NCBI RefSeq assembly: GCF_012676905.1 | Contig: NZ_CP051428.1 | Span: 3,310,001 to 3,374,000 of the forward strand | DNA length: 64,000 nt | Origin: Paenibacillus albicereus | GTDB taxonomy: Bacteria > Bacillota > Bacilli > Paenibacillales > Paenibacillaceae | Direction: 5' to 3' | In this document: positions 34,700 to 43,539 of the stretch, piece by piece | Position numbering within the stretch: position 1 is the first letter of the stretch | Layout: every line of letters begins with the position of its first letter | Notes under the pieces: model-generated | Database searches by the model: none | Told to the model about the DNA's origin: nothing | The model's input: the letters and a program-made list of their open reading frames with translations, nothing else | Translations under genes and position numbers: made by a program

Positions 34700-36184
34700 C
34701 TAGCGGCCCAGCCGCCAGGCGAGGTCGCTCCACCGCAGCTCCTGGCGCAGGCGTCCCGGGTCGGTGCCGCGGCCGATGACGACCGCCTCGATGCCCGCCA
34801 TCTCCGCGAAGTCGAGCAGCTGCTCCGTCTTCACGACGTACGAGAAGCCGGTATGATGCGCGCCGCCGGCCGCGATCCAGCCCTCGACTCCGTCCTTGAG
34901 CGTCGGCAGCACCTTCCACAGCACGCGCGCGACCGGCAGCTTCGGCAGCGGCCGGCCCGCCGCCACCGCCTCGACCTCGTTCACGACGAGGCGGAACCGC
35001 CCGCCGAGGTCGACGATCGTCACGTTGAGCGCTTCGCCGGCGCGGCCGTCGAACACCATCCGCGCCGGGTCCTCCTTGCCCCCGATCCCGAGCGGATGCA
35101 CCTCCAGACGGGGCTTGCCGGCCGCGATTGTCGGGCAAATCTCCAGCATATGCGCGCCGAGCACCAGCTCGTGGCCCGGTTCCAGATGATAGGTGTAATC
35201 CTCCATGAACGAGGTGCCCGCGTTGCCGGCCATCACTTTCATGAGGCGCACGAGCGCGGCCGTCTTCCAGTCGCCTTCGCCCGCGAAGCCGTAGCCGTCC
35301 TCCATGAGCCGCTGCACCGCGAGGCCCGGCAGCTGGCGCAAGCCGTGCAGATCCTCGAACGTCGTCGTGAACGCCGTGAAGCCGCCTTCCTCGAGAAAGG
35401 AGCGGATCGCCAGCTCCAGCCGCGCTTGATAGGCGATCGCCTCGCGCTGCTCCGGTCCCGGAGCGACGATTTCATAGCGCTCCGCATACAGAGCCATCCG
35501 CTCCTCGACCTGCTCCGCCGCCACCGCCTCCACGCGCTGCGCCAGGTCGCCGACGCCGTACGTGTTGACCGACCAGCCGAACTTGATCTCCGCCTCGACC
35601 TTGTCGCCCTCGGTGACCGCGACCTGGCGCATGTTGTCGCCGAAGCGGGCGACCTTGAGCGATCGGCTCTCGGCGAATGCCGCCGCCGTGCGCTGCCAGC
35701 CGCCGAGCTGGCTCAGCACCTCCGCGTCCTGCCAGTGGCCGAACACGACCTTGCGCGGCACGTTCATGCGAGCGGTGATGAAGCCGTGCTCGCGGTCGCC
35801 GTGCGCCGACTGGTTGGCGTTCATGAAGTCCATGTCGATCTCGTCCCACGGGATGTCGCGGTGGAACTGAGTGGCCAGATGCAGCAGCGGCTTGGTCAGC
35901 GCGCTCAGTCCGCCGATCCACATCTTGCTCGGGGAAAACGTATGCATCCAAGTGATGACGCCGGCGCAGAGCTTATCCGAGCTCGCCTCGACGAGCGCCT
36001 GCCGGATCTCGTCCGGCGTCTTGACGACGGAATGCAGCGACACCTCATAAGGCAGTCCGCCCTCCTCGTTCAGATGGCGGACGATCGCGGCGGCGTTGGC
36101 CGCGACCTCCTCGAGCGTCTCCGGACCGTATAGATGCTGGCTGCCGGTCAGGAACCAGAAGCGATAGGCAGGTACAGGAATCAT
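34700..36184 (-). CDS. araA: L-arabinose isomerase
   Basis: 494 residues, normal length. It converts L-arabinose to L-ribulose using Mn(II). Typical features: FWFLTGSQHLYGPETL at the start, TWMHTFSPSKMWIGGL, QFHRDIPWDEIDMDFMN, GEGDWKTAALVRLMKV with metal-ligand Glu, SFMEDYTYHLEPG, and the late GGAHHTGFSYV with the conserved His. Last gene of araD-araB-araA; it starts 18 bases after the araB stop. Expression is expected to follow the AraR-controlled promoter at 38.7 kb. Confidence 0.97.
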   Translation of the reverse strand: MIPVPAYRFWFLTGSQHLYGPETLEEVAANAAAIVRHLNEEGGLPYEVSLHSVVKTPDEIRQALVEASSDKLCAGVITWMHTFSPSKMWIGGLSALTKPLLHLATQFHRDIPWDEIDMDFMNANQSAHGDREHGFITARMNVPRKVVFGHWQDAEVLSQLGGWQRTAAAFAESRSLKVARFGDNMRQVAVTEGDKVEAEIKFGWSVNTYGVGDLAQRVEAVAAEQVEERMALYAERYEIVAPGPEQREAIAYQARLELAIRSFLEEGGFTAFTTTFEDLHGLRQLPGLAVQRLMEDGYGFAGEGDWKTAALVRLMKVMAGNAGTSFMEDYTYHLEPGHELVLGAHMLEICPTIAAGKPRLEVHPLGIGGKEDPARMVFDGRAGEALNVTIVDLGGRFRLVVNEVEAVAAGRPLPKLPVARVLWKVLPTLKDGVEGWIAAGGAHHTGFSYVVKTEQLLDFAEMAGIEAVVIGRGTDPGRLRQELRWSDLAWRLGR

Positions 36185-36202
36185 AGAGAGAAGACCTCGC
36201 TT

Positions 36203-37951
36203 TCAGATAATGGATGTGGATGCGGATGTGCATGTGGATGCGGATGCGGATGCGGATGAAGGCATGGATGCGGGAGCCGCAGCGGACTTCGCCGTCTCGC
36301 GGATCGTCTTGAGCGTCTTCATCACGTCGTTGCCGCCGCGTCCGAAGTAGTCATGCAGCCGGCTGTATTCACCGTACAGACGCTCGTAGACGGCTTGATG
36401 GTCCGGAATCGGACGATAGCTCTCTTCCTTGACCCGCGCCATCGCGGCGGCGGCTTCGACGATCGTCGCGTAGCCGCCTGCCTCCTCGCCGGCCGCGACC
36501 GCGGCGAACATCGCAGCGCCGAGCGCCGGCGTCTGCCGAGAGTCGGCGATGAAGATCTCGCGCCCGGTCACATCGGCGTAAATCTGCATGAGCAGGCGGT
36601 TCTTCTGCGGCAGGCCGCCGCAGGCGTACAGCACGTCGACCGGCACGCCGCTGCCGTGGAAGGCGTCGACGATCTTGCGCGTGCCGTAGGCCGTCGCCTC
36701 GAGCAGCGCGCGGTAGATCTCCTCGGGGCGCGTCTGCAGCGAGTAGCCGAGCAGCAGGCCGGTCAGGTCGGTGTCGACGAGCACGGAGCGGTTGCCGTTC
36801 CACCAGTCGAGCGCCAGCAGCCCCGACTCTCCCGGACGGGACTTGGACGCCTCCGCCTCCAGCCACTCGTGCACGCCGATGCCCGCGACGTCCGCCGCCT
36901 CGCGCACGTAGGCCGGCACCCCCTCGGTGACGTACCACTCGAAAATGTCGCCGACCGCCGACTGCCCGGCCTCGTAGCCGTAGTAGCCCGGGATGATGCC
37001 GTCCTCGACGACGCCGCACATGCCCTCCACCTCGCGCTCCTCCGTGCCGAGCAGCATGTGGCAGATCGACGTGCCCATCGCCATGACGAGCTTGCCGGGC
37101 GTCACGACGCCGACCGCCGGCACGGCCGCATGGGCGTCGACGTTGCCGACCGCGACGGCGATGCCCGCCCGCAGGCCGGTCCGCTCCGCCATGTCCGGCG
37201 TCAGGCCGCCGGCGCGCGTGCCGAGCGGCACGATGTCGCCGCGCAGCTTCGTTTCCGCCAGCCGCTCCAGACGCGGATCAAGCGCTTTCAAAAAATCCTT
37301 GCCCGGATAGCCGTCCTGCTTGTGCCAGATCGCCTTGTAGCCCGCCGTGCAGCTGTTGCGCAGCGTCACGCCCGTCAGCTGCGCGACGACCCAGTCGGTC
37401 GCCTCCAGGAACCGATCCGTCTCCTCGTAGATATGCGGAGCCTCGTCGAGAATCTGCCAGATTTTAGCCATCATCCATTCCGAGGAAATCTTGCCGCCGT
37501 AGCGGGCCAGCCAGCGCTCGCCTCGCTCGGCCGCGATCTCGTTCAGCCGGCTCGCCTCGTCCTGGGCGGCGTGATGCTTCCACAGCTTGACCCAGCTGTG
37601 CGGCTCGGCGCTGAACGCCGGCAGCAGGCAGAGCGGCGTGCCGTTCTCGTCGACCGGCAGCATCGTGCAGGCGGTGAAGTCGATGCCGATGCCGATCACC
37701 TCGTCCGGATCGATGCCGGTCTGCCGCAGCACCTCCGGAATGGAGCGCTCGAGCACCGCGATGTAGTCGCCGGGATGCTGCAGCGCCCAGTCGTCCTCCA
37801 GCAGCCGGCCCGTGCCGGGCAGCCTGCGGTCGATCACATGATGCGGATAGGGCGTCACATGATCCGCCATCTCCGCCCCGTCCGCCAGATTCACCAGCAC
37901 GGCGCGTCCGGACTGCGTGCCGTAATCGACGCCGATGGCGTAGTTGCCCAT
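36203..37951 (-). CDS. araB: L-ribulokinase
   Basis: 582-residue FGGY-family kinase that phosphorylates L-ribulose. Visible: [15 protein letters not shown] (first ATP-fold block), [56 protein letters not shown] and [15 protein letters not shown]. The C-terminus ends in a Ser/Ala-rich tail (about 25 residues) produced by a hexamer repeat (GATGCG type on the plus strand, 36208-36262), an addition absent from well-known ribulokinases. It starts 12 bases after araD and ends 18 bases before araA. Confidence 0.96.
   Translation of the reverse strand: MGNYAIGVDYGTQSGRAVLVNLADGAEMADHVTPYPHHVIDRRLPGTGRLLEDDWALQHPGDYIAVLERSIPEVLRQTGIDPDEVIGIGIDFTACTMLPVDENGTPLCLLPAFSAEPHSWVKLWKHHAAQDEASRLNEIAAERGERWLARYGGKISSEWMMAKIWQILDEAPHIYEETDRFLEATDWVVAQLTGVTLRNSCTAGYKAIWHKQDGYPGKDFLKALDPRLERLAETKLRGDIVPLGTRAGGLTPDMAERTGLRAGIAVAVGNVDAHAAVPAVGVVTPGKLVMAMGTSICHMLLGTEEREVEGMCGVVEDGIIPGYYGYEAGQSAVGDIFEWYVTEGVPAYVREAADVAGIGVHEWLEAEASKSRPGESGLLALDWWNGNRSVLVDTDLTGLLLGYSLQTRPEEIYRALLEATAYGTRKIVDAFHGSGVPVDVLYACGGLPQKNRLLMQIYADVTGREIFIADSRQTPALGAAMFAAVAAGEEAGGYATIVEAAAAMARVKEESYRPIPDHQAVYERLYGEYSRLHDYFGRGGNDVMKTLKTIRETAKSAAAPASMPSSASASASTCTSASTSII
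36205..36265 (-). repeat. Hexamer repeat at the 3' end of araB
   Basis: About nine GGATGC/GGATGT-type hexamers in a row. It codes for alternating Ser, Ala and Thr at the end of AraB and keeps the frame. A related hexamer repeat is found in the beta-galactosidase gene near 49000-49080. Confidence 0.75.
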
Positions 37952-37963
37952 TCTGATCTCCTC

Positions 37964-38659
37964 CTAAGTCGCGGTCTGTCCGTAATAAGCGCCTGCGCCG
38001 TGCTTGCGCAGGTAATGACGGTCGAGCAGGCCTGCGGCCATCGGCTGCGCCTCGGGCCGGAGCTGGAACGTATGGTACGCCATCTTGGCGACCTCCTCCA
38101 GCACGACCGCGTGATGCACCGCCGTGGCCGGCGCCGTTCCCCAGACGAACGGCGCATGCGCATGGACGAGCACGCCGGGGATGTCGTCCGGCTCGCGGCC
38201 GGCGAACGTCTCCACGATCACGCGGCCCGTCTCCTCCTCATATGCGCCTGCGATCTCCGCATCCCGCATCGGGCGCGTGCACGGAATCTCCCCGTAAAAA
38301 TAATCCGCATGCGTCGTACCGAGCGCCGGAATCGGACGTCCGGCCTGAGCCCAGGAGGTCGCCCACGGCGAATGCGTATGGACGATGCCCCCGATGCCGG
38401 GAAACGCCTCGTACAGCACCAGATGGGTCGCCGTATCCGAGGACGGCTTCCACTTGCCCTCCACGACGGCGCCTTTGCGGTCGACAACGACCATGTCCTC
38501 CGCCTTCATGGCGTTGTAGTCGATTCCGCTTGGCTTGATGACGACGAGTCCGGTTTCCCGGTCGATGCCGCTCGCGTTGCCCCATGTGAACGTCACCAGT
38601 CCGTGGCGCGGCAGGTCGAGGTTCGCCTCCAGCACCTCTTGCTTCAGCTGCTCCAGCAT
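37964..38659 (-). CDS. araD: L-ribulose-5-phosphate 4-epimerase
   Basis: 231 residues, the same length as the well-studied enzyme. Class II aldolase/adducin fold that turns L-ribulose-5-P into D-xylulose-5-P with zinc. Visible: [49 protein letters not shown] (His ligands), [15 protein letters not shown] and [12 protein letters not shown] (His ligand). ATG at 38659 is preceded by AAAGGAGC; the 18-codon upstream extension would pass through the promoter and is rejected. First gene of the ara operon. Confidence 0.96.
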   Translation of the reverse strand: MLEQLKQEVLEANLDLPRHGLVTFTWGNASGIDRETGLVVIKPSGIDYNAMKAEDMVVVDRKGAVVEGKWKPSSDTATHLVLYEAFPGIGGIVHTHSPWATSWAQAGRPIPALGTTHADYFYGEIPCTRPMRDAEIAGAYEEETGRVIVETFAGREPDDIPGVLVHAHAPFVWGTAPATAVHHAVVLEEVAKMAYHTFQLRPEAQPMAAGLLDRHYLRKHGAGAYYGQTAT

Positions 38660-38692
38660 GCCGGCTTGCTCCTTTCGCTTGAACCTGCCCTT

Positions 38693-38758
38693 AGTATAAA
38701 CTTGTATGTACATGTTGGAAAGAATTTTTTTCTTTCGGTAAAATTGGTATGTACAAGA
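38693..38758 (-). promoter_or_regulatory. ara operon promoter with two AraR boxes 43 bp apart
   Basis: On the minus strand TTTCCA (38721-38716), 17 bases, then TATACT (38698-38693). Box 1, ACTTGTATGTACATGT (38700-38715), fills the spacer; box 2, ATTGGTATGTACAAGA (38743-38758), lies upstream. Both fit the Bacillus AraR box (ATTTGTACGTACAAAT). The 43-bp spacing, about four turns, is like that of the cooperative AraR sites of Bacillus subtilis. Arabinose would release AraR. Confidence 0.88.
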
Positions 38759-38792
38759 AGAAACGGTCCGCTTGGGCCGGCTAGTCCATTAC

Positions 38793-38823
38793 CAAAAAAG
38801 CGCCGTCCGGGTCGGACGACGCT
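38793..38823 (-). terminator. Second hairpin terminator on the minus strand
   Basis: AGCG(C)CGTCCG-GGT-CGGACG(A)CGCT preceded by AAAAAA on the plus strand, i.e. a T-run after the stem on the minus strand. It may back up the terminator at 39063-39093 and shield the ara promoter. Confidence 0.7.
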
Positions 38824-38879
38824 TCTGCTGCTTCAAGGAGTCTCCGCTGCCGATCTCTCGGCCGTTTCATCCCGGATGC

Positions 38880-39033
38880 CCCCGGCCCGTCCGGCGCTTG
38901 CCGCTGCGGAATCGCCCTCGGCTACGGCAATCTGGACGAGACGCGGATCGCCGAGGGCGTCCGCAGACTCCGGGCCTTCGCGGACGCCGGCGATGAGGGA
39001 CCGCGCCGCCGGCCTCCCGGTCCGCGGAGGTGA
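38880..39033 (+). pseudogene. Fragment resembling the end of a MocR-type aminotransferase regulator
   Basis: A plus-strand frame (codons from 38905) reads CGIALGYGNLDETRIAEGVR and RLRAFADAGDEG, then stops at 39031-39033. This LGYGN-L-E-x-I-x-EGVRRL pattern is like the C-terminus of PLP-dependent GntR/MocR regulators. No start or upstream domains are present, so it would be a remnant. The match is short and from memory. Confidence 0.35.
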
Positions 39034-39062
39034 AGACAGGAAGTCCGCGGAGGTGAAGACAG

Positions 39063-39093
39063 AAAAAAGCTGCCGCTTCTGCAAGCGGCAGCC
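39063..39093 (-). terminator. Terminator of the siderophore ABC operon
   Basis: GCTGCCGCTT-CTGC-AAGCGGCAGC with AAAAAA before it on the plus strand (T-run after the stem on the minus strand). It lies 29 bases beyond the ATPase gene stop. Confidence 0.88.
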
Positions 39094-39121
39094 TTTGCTC
39101 CTCCTCCCGAATCGTCCCTTC

Positions 39122-39946
39122 CTACCTTCCCAGCGGAACGACGAGCGGCGTATGCGACACGGGATCGTCGATGATCCTGCACCTCAGGCCGAAGACGTCT
39201 TCGACCAGACTTTCCGTAATGATCTGGCGGGGGTCGCCTTGCGCGACGACCGCGCCATCCTTCATCGCGATGAGATGGGACGCATACCGCGCCGCATGGT
39301 TCAGGTCATGCAGGACGGCGACGATCGTGCGGCCCTGCTCGTTGAGGTCCTTGAACAGCTCCAGCAGATCGATCTGGTGAGCGATATCCAGATACGTCGT
39401 CGGCTCGTCCAGCAGCAGCAGCGGGGTCTGCTGCGCGATGGCCATCGCGACCCAGACGCGCTGCCGCTGCCCGCCCGACAGCTCGTCGACGAGACGATGG
39501 GCGAGCCCGCTCGTATCGGTCAGCCGCATCGCGTCACCGACCGCTTCTTCATCCTCATCCGTCCATTGCCGGATGAAGCTTTGATACGGATAGCGTCCAT
39601 GCGCGACGAGATTCGCCACGGTGATGCCGTCCGGCGCGATCGACGATTGCGGCAGCAAGCCGAGCTTGCGCGCCGCCTCCTTGGACTTGTACGCCGCGAT
39701 ATCTTTTCCGTCCAGCAGGATCTGTCCCGCCGCCGGCTTGATGAGCTTGGACAAAGCCCGAAGCAGCGTCGACTTGCCGCAGGCGTTCGGCCCGACGATG
39801 ACCGTATAGGAGCCGTCCGGAATCCGCACGGAGAGATGGCGGGATATGACGCGGTCTTCATAAGTGATGGTGACGTCTTCCGTCCAAAGCCTCGACTTTG
39901 TCTCGGAGCGGGTCTGCCGTCCTTGGTCTTCCACGAATCTTGTCAT
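39122..39946 (-). CDS. Iron-siderophore ABC transporter ATPase (FecE/FhuC type)
   Basis: 274-residue cytoplasmic ATPase. Walker A GPNACGKST, Q-loop GLLPQSS, signature LSGGQRQRVWVAMA, Walker B LLLLDEPTTYLD and switch VLHDLNHAARY are all intact. The TYLDIAHQIDLLELF and YASHLIAMKDG blocks are typical of the FecE/FhuC subfamily. Last gene of the Fur-boxed operon, 90 bases after the second permease. Powers import of a ferric siderophore; the ligand cannot be told from sequence. Confidence 0.94.
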   Translation of the reverse strand: MTRFVEDQGRQTRSETKSRLWTEDVTITYEDRVISRHLSVRIPDGSYTVIVGPNACGKSTLLRALSKLIKPAAGQILLDGKDIAAYKSKEAARKLGLLPQSSIAPDGITVANLVAHGRYPYQSFIRQWTDEDEEAVGDAMRLTDTSGLAHRLVDELSGGQRQRVWVAMAIAQQTPLLLLDEPTTYLDIAHQIDLLELFKDLNEQGRTIVAVLHDLNHAARYASHLIAMKDGAVVAQGDPRQIITESLVEDVFGLRCRIIDDPVSHTPLVVPLGR

Positions 39947-40036
39947 CTGATGGCTCCCTTGCTTACCGTCTGCATGCGCTGCCGCATGAGACTCGGATGG
40001 ATGGGATCGGTCCGCGCGAACCTAGCGGATGCCGGG

Positions 40037-41083
40037 CTACAAGGCCGACCGCGCTTGCCGGAACAGGACCCCGACGAGGTACAGGCCGCCGATCGTCAAC
40101 GTCACGACTCCGACGGGAAGCAGGATGCCCGGGGCGATCCGCTGGGCGGCAAGGTCCGCGCTCAGCAGGATGAAGGCCCCCATCGCCGCCGCAGGCGCGA
40201 ACCCGTGCCCGGACCTCGTCAGCCGCAGCGCGATCTGAGGCGCCGCCAGGGCAATGAAGCTGACCGGCCCCATGACGGCCGTCGGAGCGGCGGTCAGCAG
40301 GACGGCGATCAGAATCAGGAGCAGGCGGGACCGCTCCACAGGAACTCCATGGGCTTTGGCCGCGTCGTCCCCGAGCTCCATGGCCCGCAGCGGCCGGATC
40401 ATCGTCGTCGCCGCCAGCAGCAGCGCGCCGACGATGAGCATCGCCGGCACCGCCTGAGCCCAGGTGATGCCGTTCAAGGAGCCGGCACCCCAGGCCGCGG
40501 CCGTGAAGGCGACCTCCGTCTTGCTGCGCAGCAGGAGGATCGAGTTCAGGCTGGTCAAGATCGTCGAGATCGCGACGCCGACGATGATGAACCGGAAGCC
40601 TTGCGTGCCTTTTTTTAAAGCCAGGGCATAAATGAGCGCGGCCGTCGCCAGGCCGCCGATCAGCGCGCCGCCCGCGATGCCCGAGAACGACTTGGAGCCG
40701 ACGAGCAGCATGGCGACGAGCGCTCCCGTGTAGGAGCCGGACGTCAATCCGATGATGTCCGGAGAACCGAGCGGATTGCGCGTCAGCGACTGGAAAATGG
40801 CTCCGCTCACGGCCAGTCCGGCGCCGAACACCGCTGCCGCCAGCACGCGCGGCAGCCTCCACTCGACGACGATCGTTCGGGCCAGCTTGGTGCCTTCCCC
40901 GCTCAGGGCGGCCAGAACCTCCGTCATGCTGAGGCGCAGGGAGCCCATCATCAGCCCGGCGACGGCAAGAATCAAGGTCGCGGCGACAACCAGGCCCGTC
41001 ACGGCAAGGCTTCTCGCGTCGACTCGGAGCTGGATCCCTTTTTTGATGCGTATGTAGCGCCTGCCGAACGGAACGGGGGTCAT
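40037..41083 (-). CDS. Iron-siderophore ABC permease (FecD type)
   Basis: 348-residue FecCD-family permease with about nine or ten membrane helices. Typical blocks: WRLPRVLAAAVFGAGLAVSG, QSLTRNPLGSPDIIGLTSGS, VGVAISTILTSLNSILLL and PVSFIALAAPQIALRLTR. ATG at 41083 follows GGAGGAGTG; an earlier in-frame start (41185) would overlap the first permease but lacks a ribosome site. The 67-base gap before it is unusual for this operon type, yet no promoter is visible there. Confidence 0.92.
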   Translation of the reverse strand: MTPVPFGRRYIRIKKGIQLRVDARSLAVTGLVVAATLILAVAGLMMGSLRLSMTEVLAALSGEGTKLARTIVVEWRLPRVLAAAVFGAGLAVSGAIFQSLTRNPLGSPDIIGLTSGSYTGALVAMLLVGSKSFSGIAGGALIGGLATAALIYALALKKGTQGFRFIIVGVAISTILTSLNSILLLRSKTEVAFTAAAWGAGSLNGITWAQAVPAMLIVGALLLAATTMIRPLRAMELGDDAAKAHGVPVERSRLLLILIAVLLTAAPTAVMGPVSFIALAAPQIALRLTRSGHGFAPAAAMGAFILLSADLAAQRIAPGILLPVGVVTLTIGGLYLVGVLFRQARSAL

Positions 41084-41150
41084 CGCGGGCACTCCTCCAA
41101 ACGTTGAAAATAGCCTTCGCTGACCGGCGTGGCTGTCGTCATGGCTGCCA

Positions 41151-42212
41151 TCATGACCGCGCGCCAGCCGAGCGGCGACGGACAAGCAGGATCAGGATCG
41201 GCCCGCCGATGAAGCCCATGATGATGCCGACAGGAACCTCGGCCGGCGACAGGACGGTTCGCCCGATCATGTCGGCGACCAAGAGCAGCAGCGGAGCGAC
41301 GACGAGCGAGTAGACGAAGATCCAAGGCTGGCTCGGACCGACGAACCAGCGGATACAGTGGGGAACCATCAGCCCGAGAAAGCCGATCGGACCCGCGATC
41401 GCGGTCGCGCCGCCCGCAAGCAGCGTGACCGCGACCAGGCCGATGCCGCGGACCAGCAGCACGTTCACGCCTAGCGAGGCCGCCCGATCCTCGCCGAAAG
41501 CGATCGCGTTGAGCGCAGGCGAGATCGCCAGCGCCAGCAGGGCGCCGACGAGCAGGATCGGCAGCACGGGCGCGACATCCGTCAGGCTCGTGCGGGCCAG
41601 CGTCCCCACGGTCCAGTTCAGCATGCGCTCGAACGCCTTGCTGTCCAGGATCGTCATGGCGGTCGTAAACCCGCTCAAGGCCGCGCCGATCGCGACGCCC
41701 GCAAGCGTCAGCTGAACGGGCGTCGGCGAGCTTCTGCCCCCGCCGCCTCCGATCACGTACACGATGACCGTCGCCGCGAACGCGCCGACAAGCGCGAAGC
41801 CGACGGATCCCGATACCGTGCCGATGGAAAAGAAGCCGACGCCTATAGCAACAGCAAAGGCTGCCCCTGCACTCACGCCAAGAATGCCGGGGTCAGCCAA
41901 TGGATTTCTCGTCAACGCCTGGATAAGCGCTCCGGACAGTCCGAATGCAGGACCGACCGCGAGCGCGAGCAGCGTCCGAGGCAGCCGGGAATCCAGTATG
42001 ACCCGGTGCTCGTAGGTGTCGCTGCTGGAAAGCAGCGCTTGCAGGACGGTATCGATGGACAGCCGCTTCGCTCCGACCATCAAGCTCAGGCACGCGGCAG
42101 CCGCAAGCAGGACGAGCGCGATGACGAGCCCCGCCATCCTTTTGGACCGCAAGGAACCGACAGGCCGAGCTTGATTTCGGTCAGGCTTGGACGGCTTGGC
42201 CAACGAGATCAC
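41151..42212 (-). CDS. Iron-siderophore ABC permease (FecC type)
   Basis: 353-residue FecCD-family permease, heterodimer partner of the next gene product. Blocks: DSRLPRTLLALAVGPAFGLSG, QALTRNPLADPGILGVSAGA, LAGVAIGAALSGFTTAMTI, GFLGLMVPHCIRWFVG and AEVPVGIIMGFIGGP. Start is GTG at 42212: GTGA overlaps the stop of the binding-protein gene, with AAAAGGG just before it, so translation is coupled. A longer ATG frame (42260) would overlap by 52 bases and is less likely. Confidence 0.92.
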   Translation of the reverse strand: MISLAKPSKPDRNQARPVGSLRSKRMAGLVIALVLLAAAACLSLMVGAKRLSIDTVLQALLSSSDTYEHRVILDSRLPRTLLALAVGPAFGLSGALIQALTRNPLADPGILGVSAGAAFAVAIGVGFFSIGTVSGSVGFALVGAFAATVIVYVIGGGGGRSSPTPVQLTLAGVAIGAALSGFTTAMTILDSKAFERMLNWTVGTLARTSLTDVAPVLPILLVGALLALAISPALNAIAFGEDRAASLGVNVLLVRGIGLVAVTLLAGGATAIAGPIGFLGLMVPHCIRWFVGPSQPWIFVYSLVVAPLLLLVADMIGRTVLSPAEVPVGIIMGFIGGPILILLVRRRSAGARS

Positions 42213-43234
42213 CCTTTTACGATGGCTTTGACTTGGGCAGGCAGGTTCTCGATCGTCCACAGCAGCGACGGAACGGTGCCCGTGGAGAACGCGTTGGACG
42301 TGTCTTCATCGAGGATGAGGGATCTGCCGTCGACGACAGACGGGATTTTCTGGAACAGCTTGTTGTCCGTAATTTCCTTCGGATCGACCCAGATCGGCAT
42401 GATGACCGTCGCGTCCGCATCCAGCAGGTCCAGCTTCTCGTCCGAGACTTTGACGTAGAAATTGCCTTCGGACATCTGCTCCACTTCTTCCTTGTTCTTG
42501 AATCCAAGCCGTTCCATGAAGTCGAGTCGGGCATCGCCCTTCACATAGGCGCCGAAGCCATCGGAGGAATACGCCCCGACGACGATGGACTTGCCGGCGA
42601 ACTCCGGATGGTCCGCAGCCGCTTTGGCGAACGCGTCGTCGACTTGCTTGAGCAGCGCCGCGCCTTCTTCTTCCTTGCCGAGAGCTTCGGCGATCATGTT
42701 GACCTGCTCCTCCGTGGAGGTCAGATAGTTGTCGCCGTCTGCCGGCACGCCGACCGTCGTGGCGATTTCGGACAGGCGCTTGTAGCGCTCCTCGTCCCCG
42801 GAGCTCTTCACGTCCAGGATCAGGTCGGGATCGAGGGAAGCGATCTTCTCGTAATCGAGCTCCATCGTTCCGAGAATCGTAGGGGGTGTCGTGTAGGCGC
42901 CTTCCAGCCATGGGCCGACTCCGTCGCCGCCGAATGCGAGCCAGTCGCTTGCGCCGACCGGCTGGACGCCGAGGCTGAGCGCCGTCTCGGCATCGCCCCA
43001 GCCCAGCGCGACGATGCGTTTCGGTTCTTCCGTGAGGTTCACTTGACCGAATTTGGTATCGATGCTGGCGTTGAACGCTGCTTCCGCAGCAGGCGACGGA
43101 CTGGTGTTGGCATTCGCTGCATTGGAGCTGTTCGCTCCGTTGTCGGCGTTGGACGAGCATCCCATCAGTCCGACTGCGATCGCAGCCGCGATGGACAGGC
43201 TACCTAGGCTTTTCTTCATTCCGGCTTTCTTCAC
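42209..43234 (-). CDS. Siderophore-binding lipoprotein (FecB/FhuD type)
   Basis: 341-residue solute-binding protein of the TroA/FecB fold. Lipoprotein signal with lipobox LMGC, lipid Cys26, then an Asn/Ser-rich spacer to about 55. The PKRIVALGWGDAETALSLGV, WLEGAYTTPPTILGTMELDYEKIASLDPDLIL and WVDPKEITDN blocks are typical. Start is GTG at 43234 with AAGGGGAT 9 bases before it; the ATG 5 codons later has no site. Preceded by a near-perfect Fur box, so iron starvation should induce the operon. Confidence 0.93.
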   Translation of the reverse strand: MKKAGMKKSLGSLSIAAAIAVGLMGCSSNADNGANSSNAANANTSPSPAAEAAFNASIDTKFGQVNLTEEPKRIVALGWGDAETALSLGVQPVGASDWLAFGGDGVGPWLEGAYTTPPTILGTMELDYEKIASLDPDLILDVKSSGDEERYKRLSEIATTVGVPADGDNYLTSTEEQVNMIAEALGKEEEGAALLKQVDDAFAKAAADHPEFAGKSIVVGAYSSDGFGAYVKGDARLDFMERLGFKNKEEVEQMSEGNFYVKVSDEKLDLLDADATVIMPIWVDPKEITDNKLFQKIPSVVDGRSLILDEDTSNAFSTGTVPSLLWTIENLPAQVKAIVKG

Positions 43235-43262
43235 GATGATGATCCCCTTTTCCGCTTCCTGC

Positions 43263-43294
43263 AATTGATAATCATTATCGTTAAGAATATTCAA
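43263..43294 (-). promoter_or_regulatory. Fur box and promoter of the siderophore operon
   Basis: TGATAATCATTATCG (43266-43280) matches the 7-1-7 Fur consensus except at the last base. On the minus strand TTGAAT (43294-43289) and TTATCA (43271-43266), 17 bases apart, form a plausible promoter with its -10 inside the Fur box. The rest of 43295-43495 is AT-rich and shows no gene. Confidence 0.9.
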
Positions 43295-43495
43295 CTTCAT
43301 TTCTTTTGTCAAGCAAGATGGAGCTGAAATCACGGCAAGCAAGCAGGAAATTTATGCCACCGCGCATTCCACCTATTCGAAGCATGGATGCAGCTGCGAA
43401 TCTTTCGGCTATTCGGTTTGTTTTGTGTCATTTTATTCCATATTATTCGATATAAATGTCAGGGCTAGTGCCTGCACTAGATGCGTCCTTCCATG

Positions 43496-43534
43496 AAAAA
43501 GCAGCGGCACCCGGGTCCGCCCGGATGCCGCTGC
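43496..43534 (-). terminator. Terminator of araR
   Basis: GCAGCGGCA-CCCGGG-TCCG-CCCGGA-TGCCGCTGC preceded on the plus strand by AAAAA. It is 6 bases beyond the araR stop. Confidence 0.88.
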
Positions 43535-43539
43535 CGGCG

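Noticed and set aside
36353-40618. A plus-strand open frame of 1421 codons across araB, araD and the siderophore genes
   Set aside because: It runs antisense to well-recognised genes, crosses their promoters and terminators, and has Arg/His/Asp-rich composition typical of GC-rich shadow frames.
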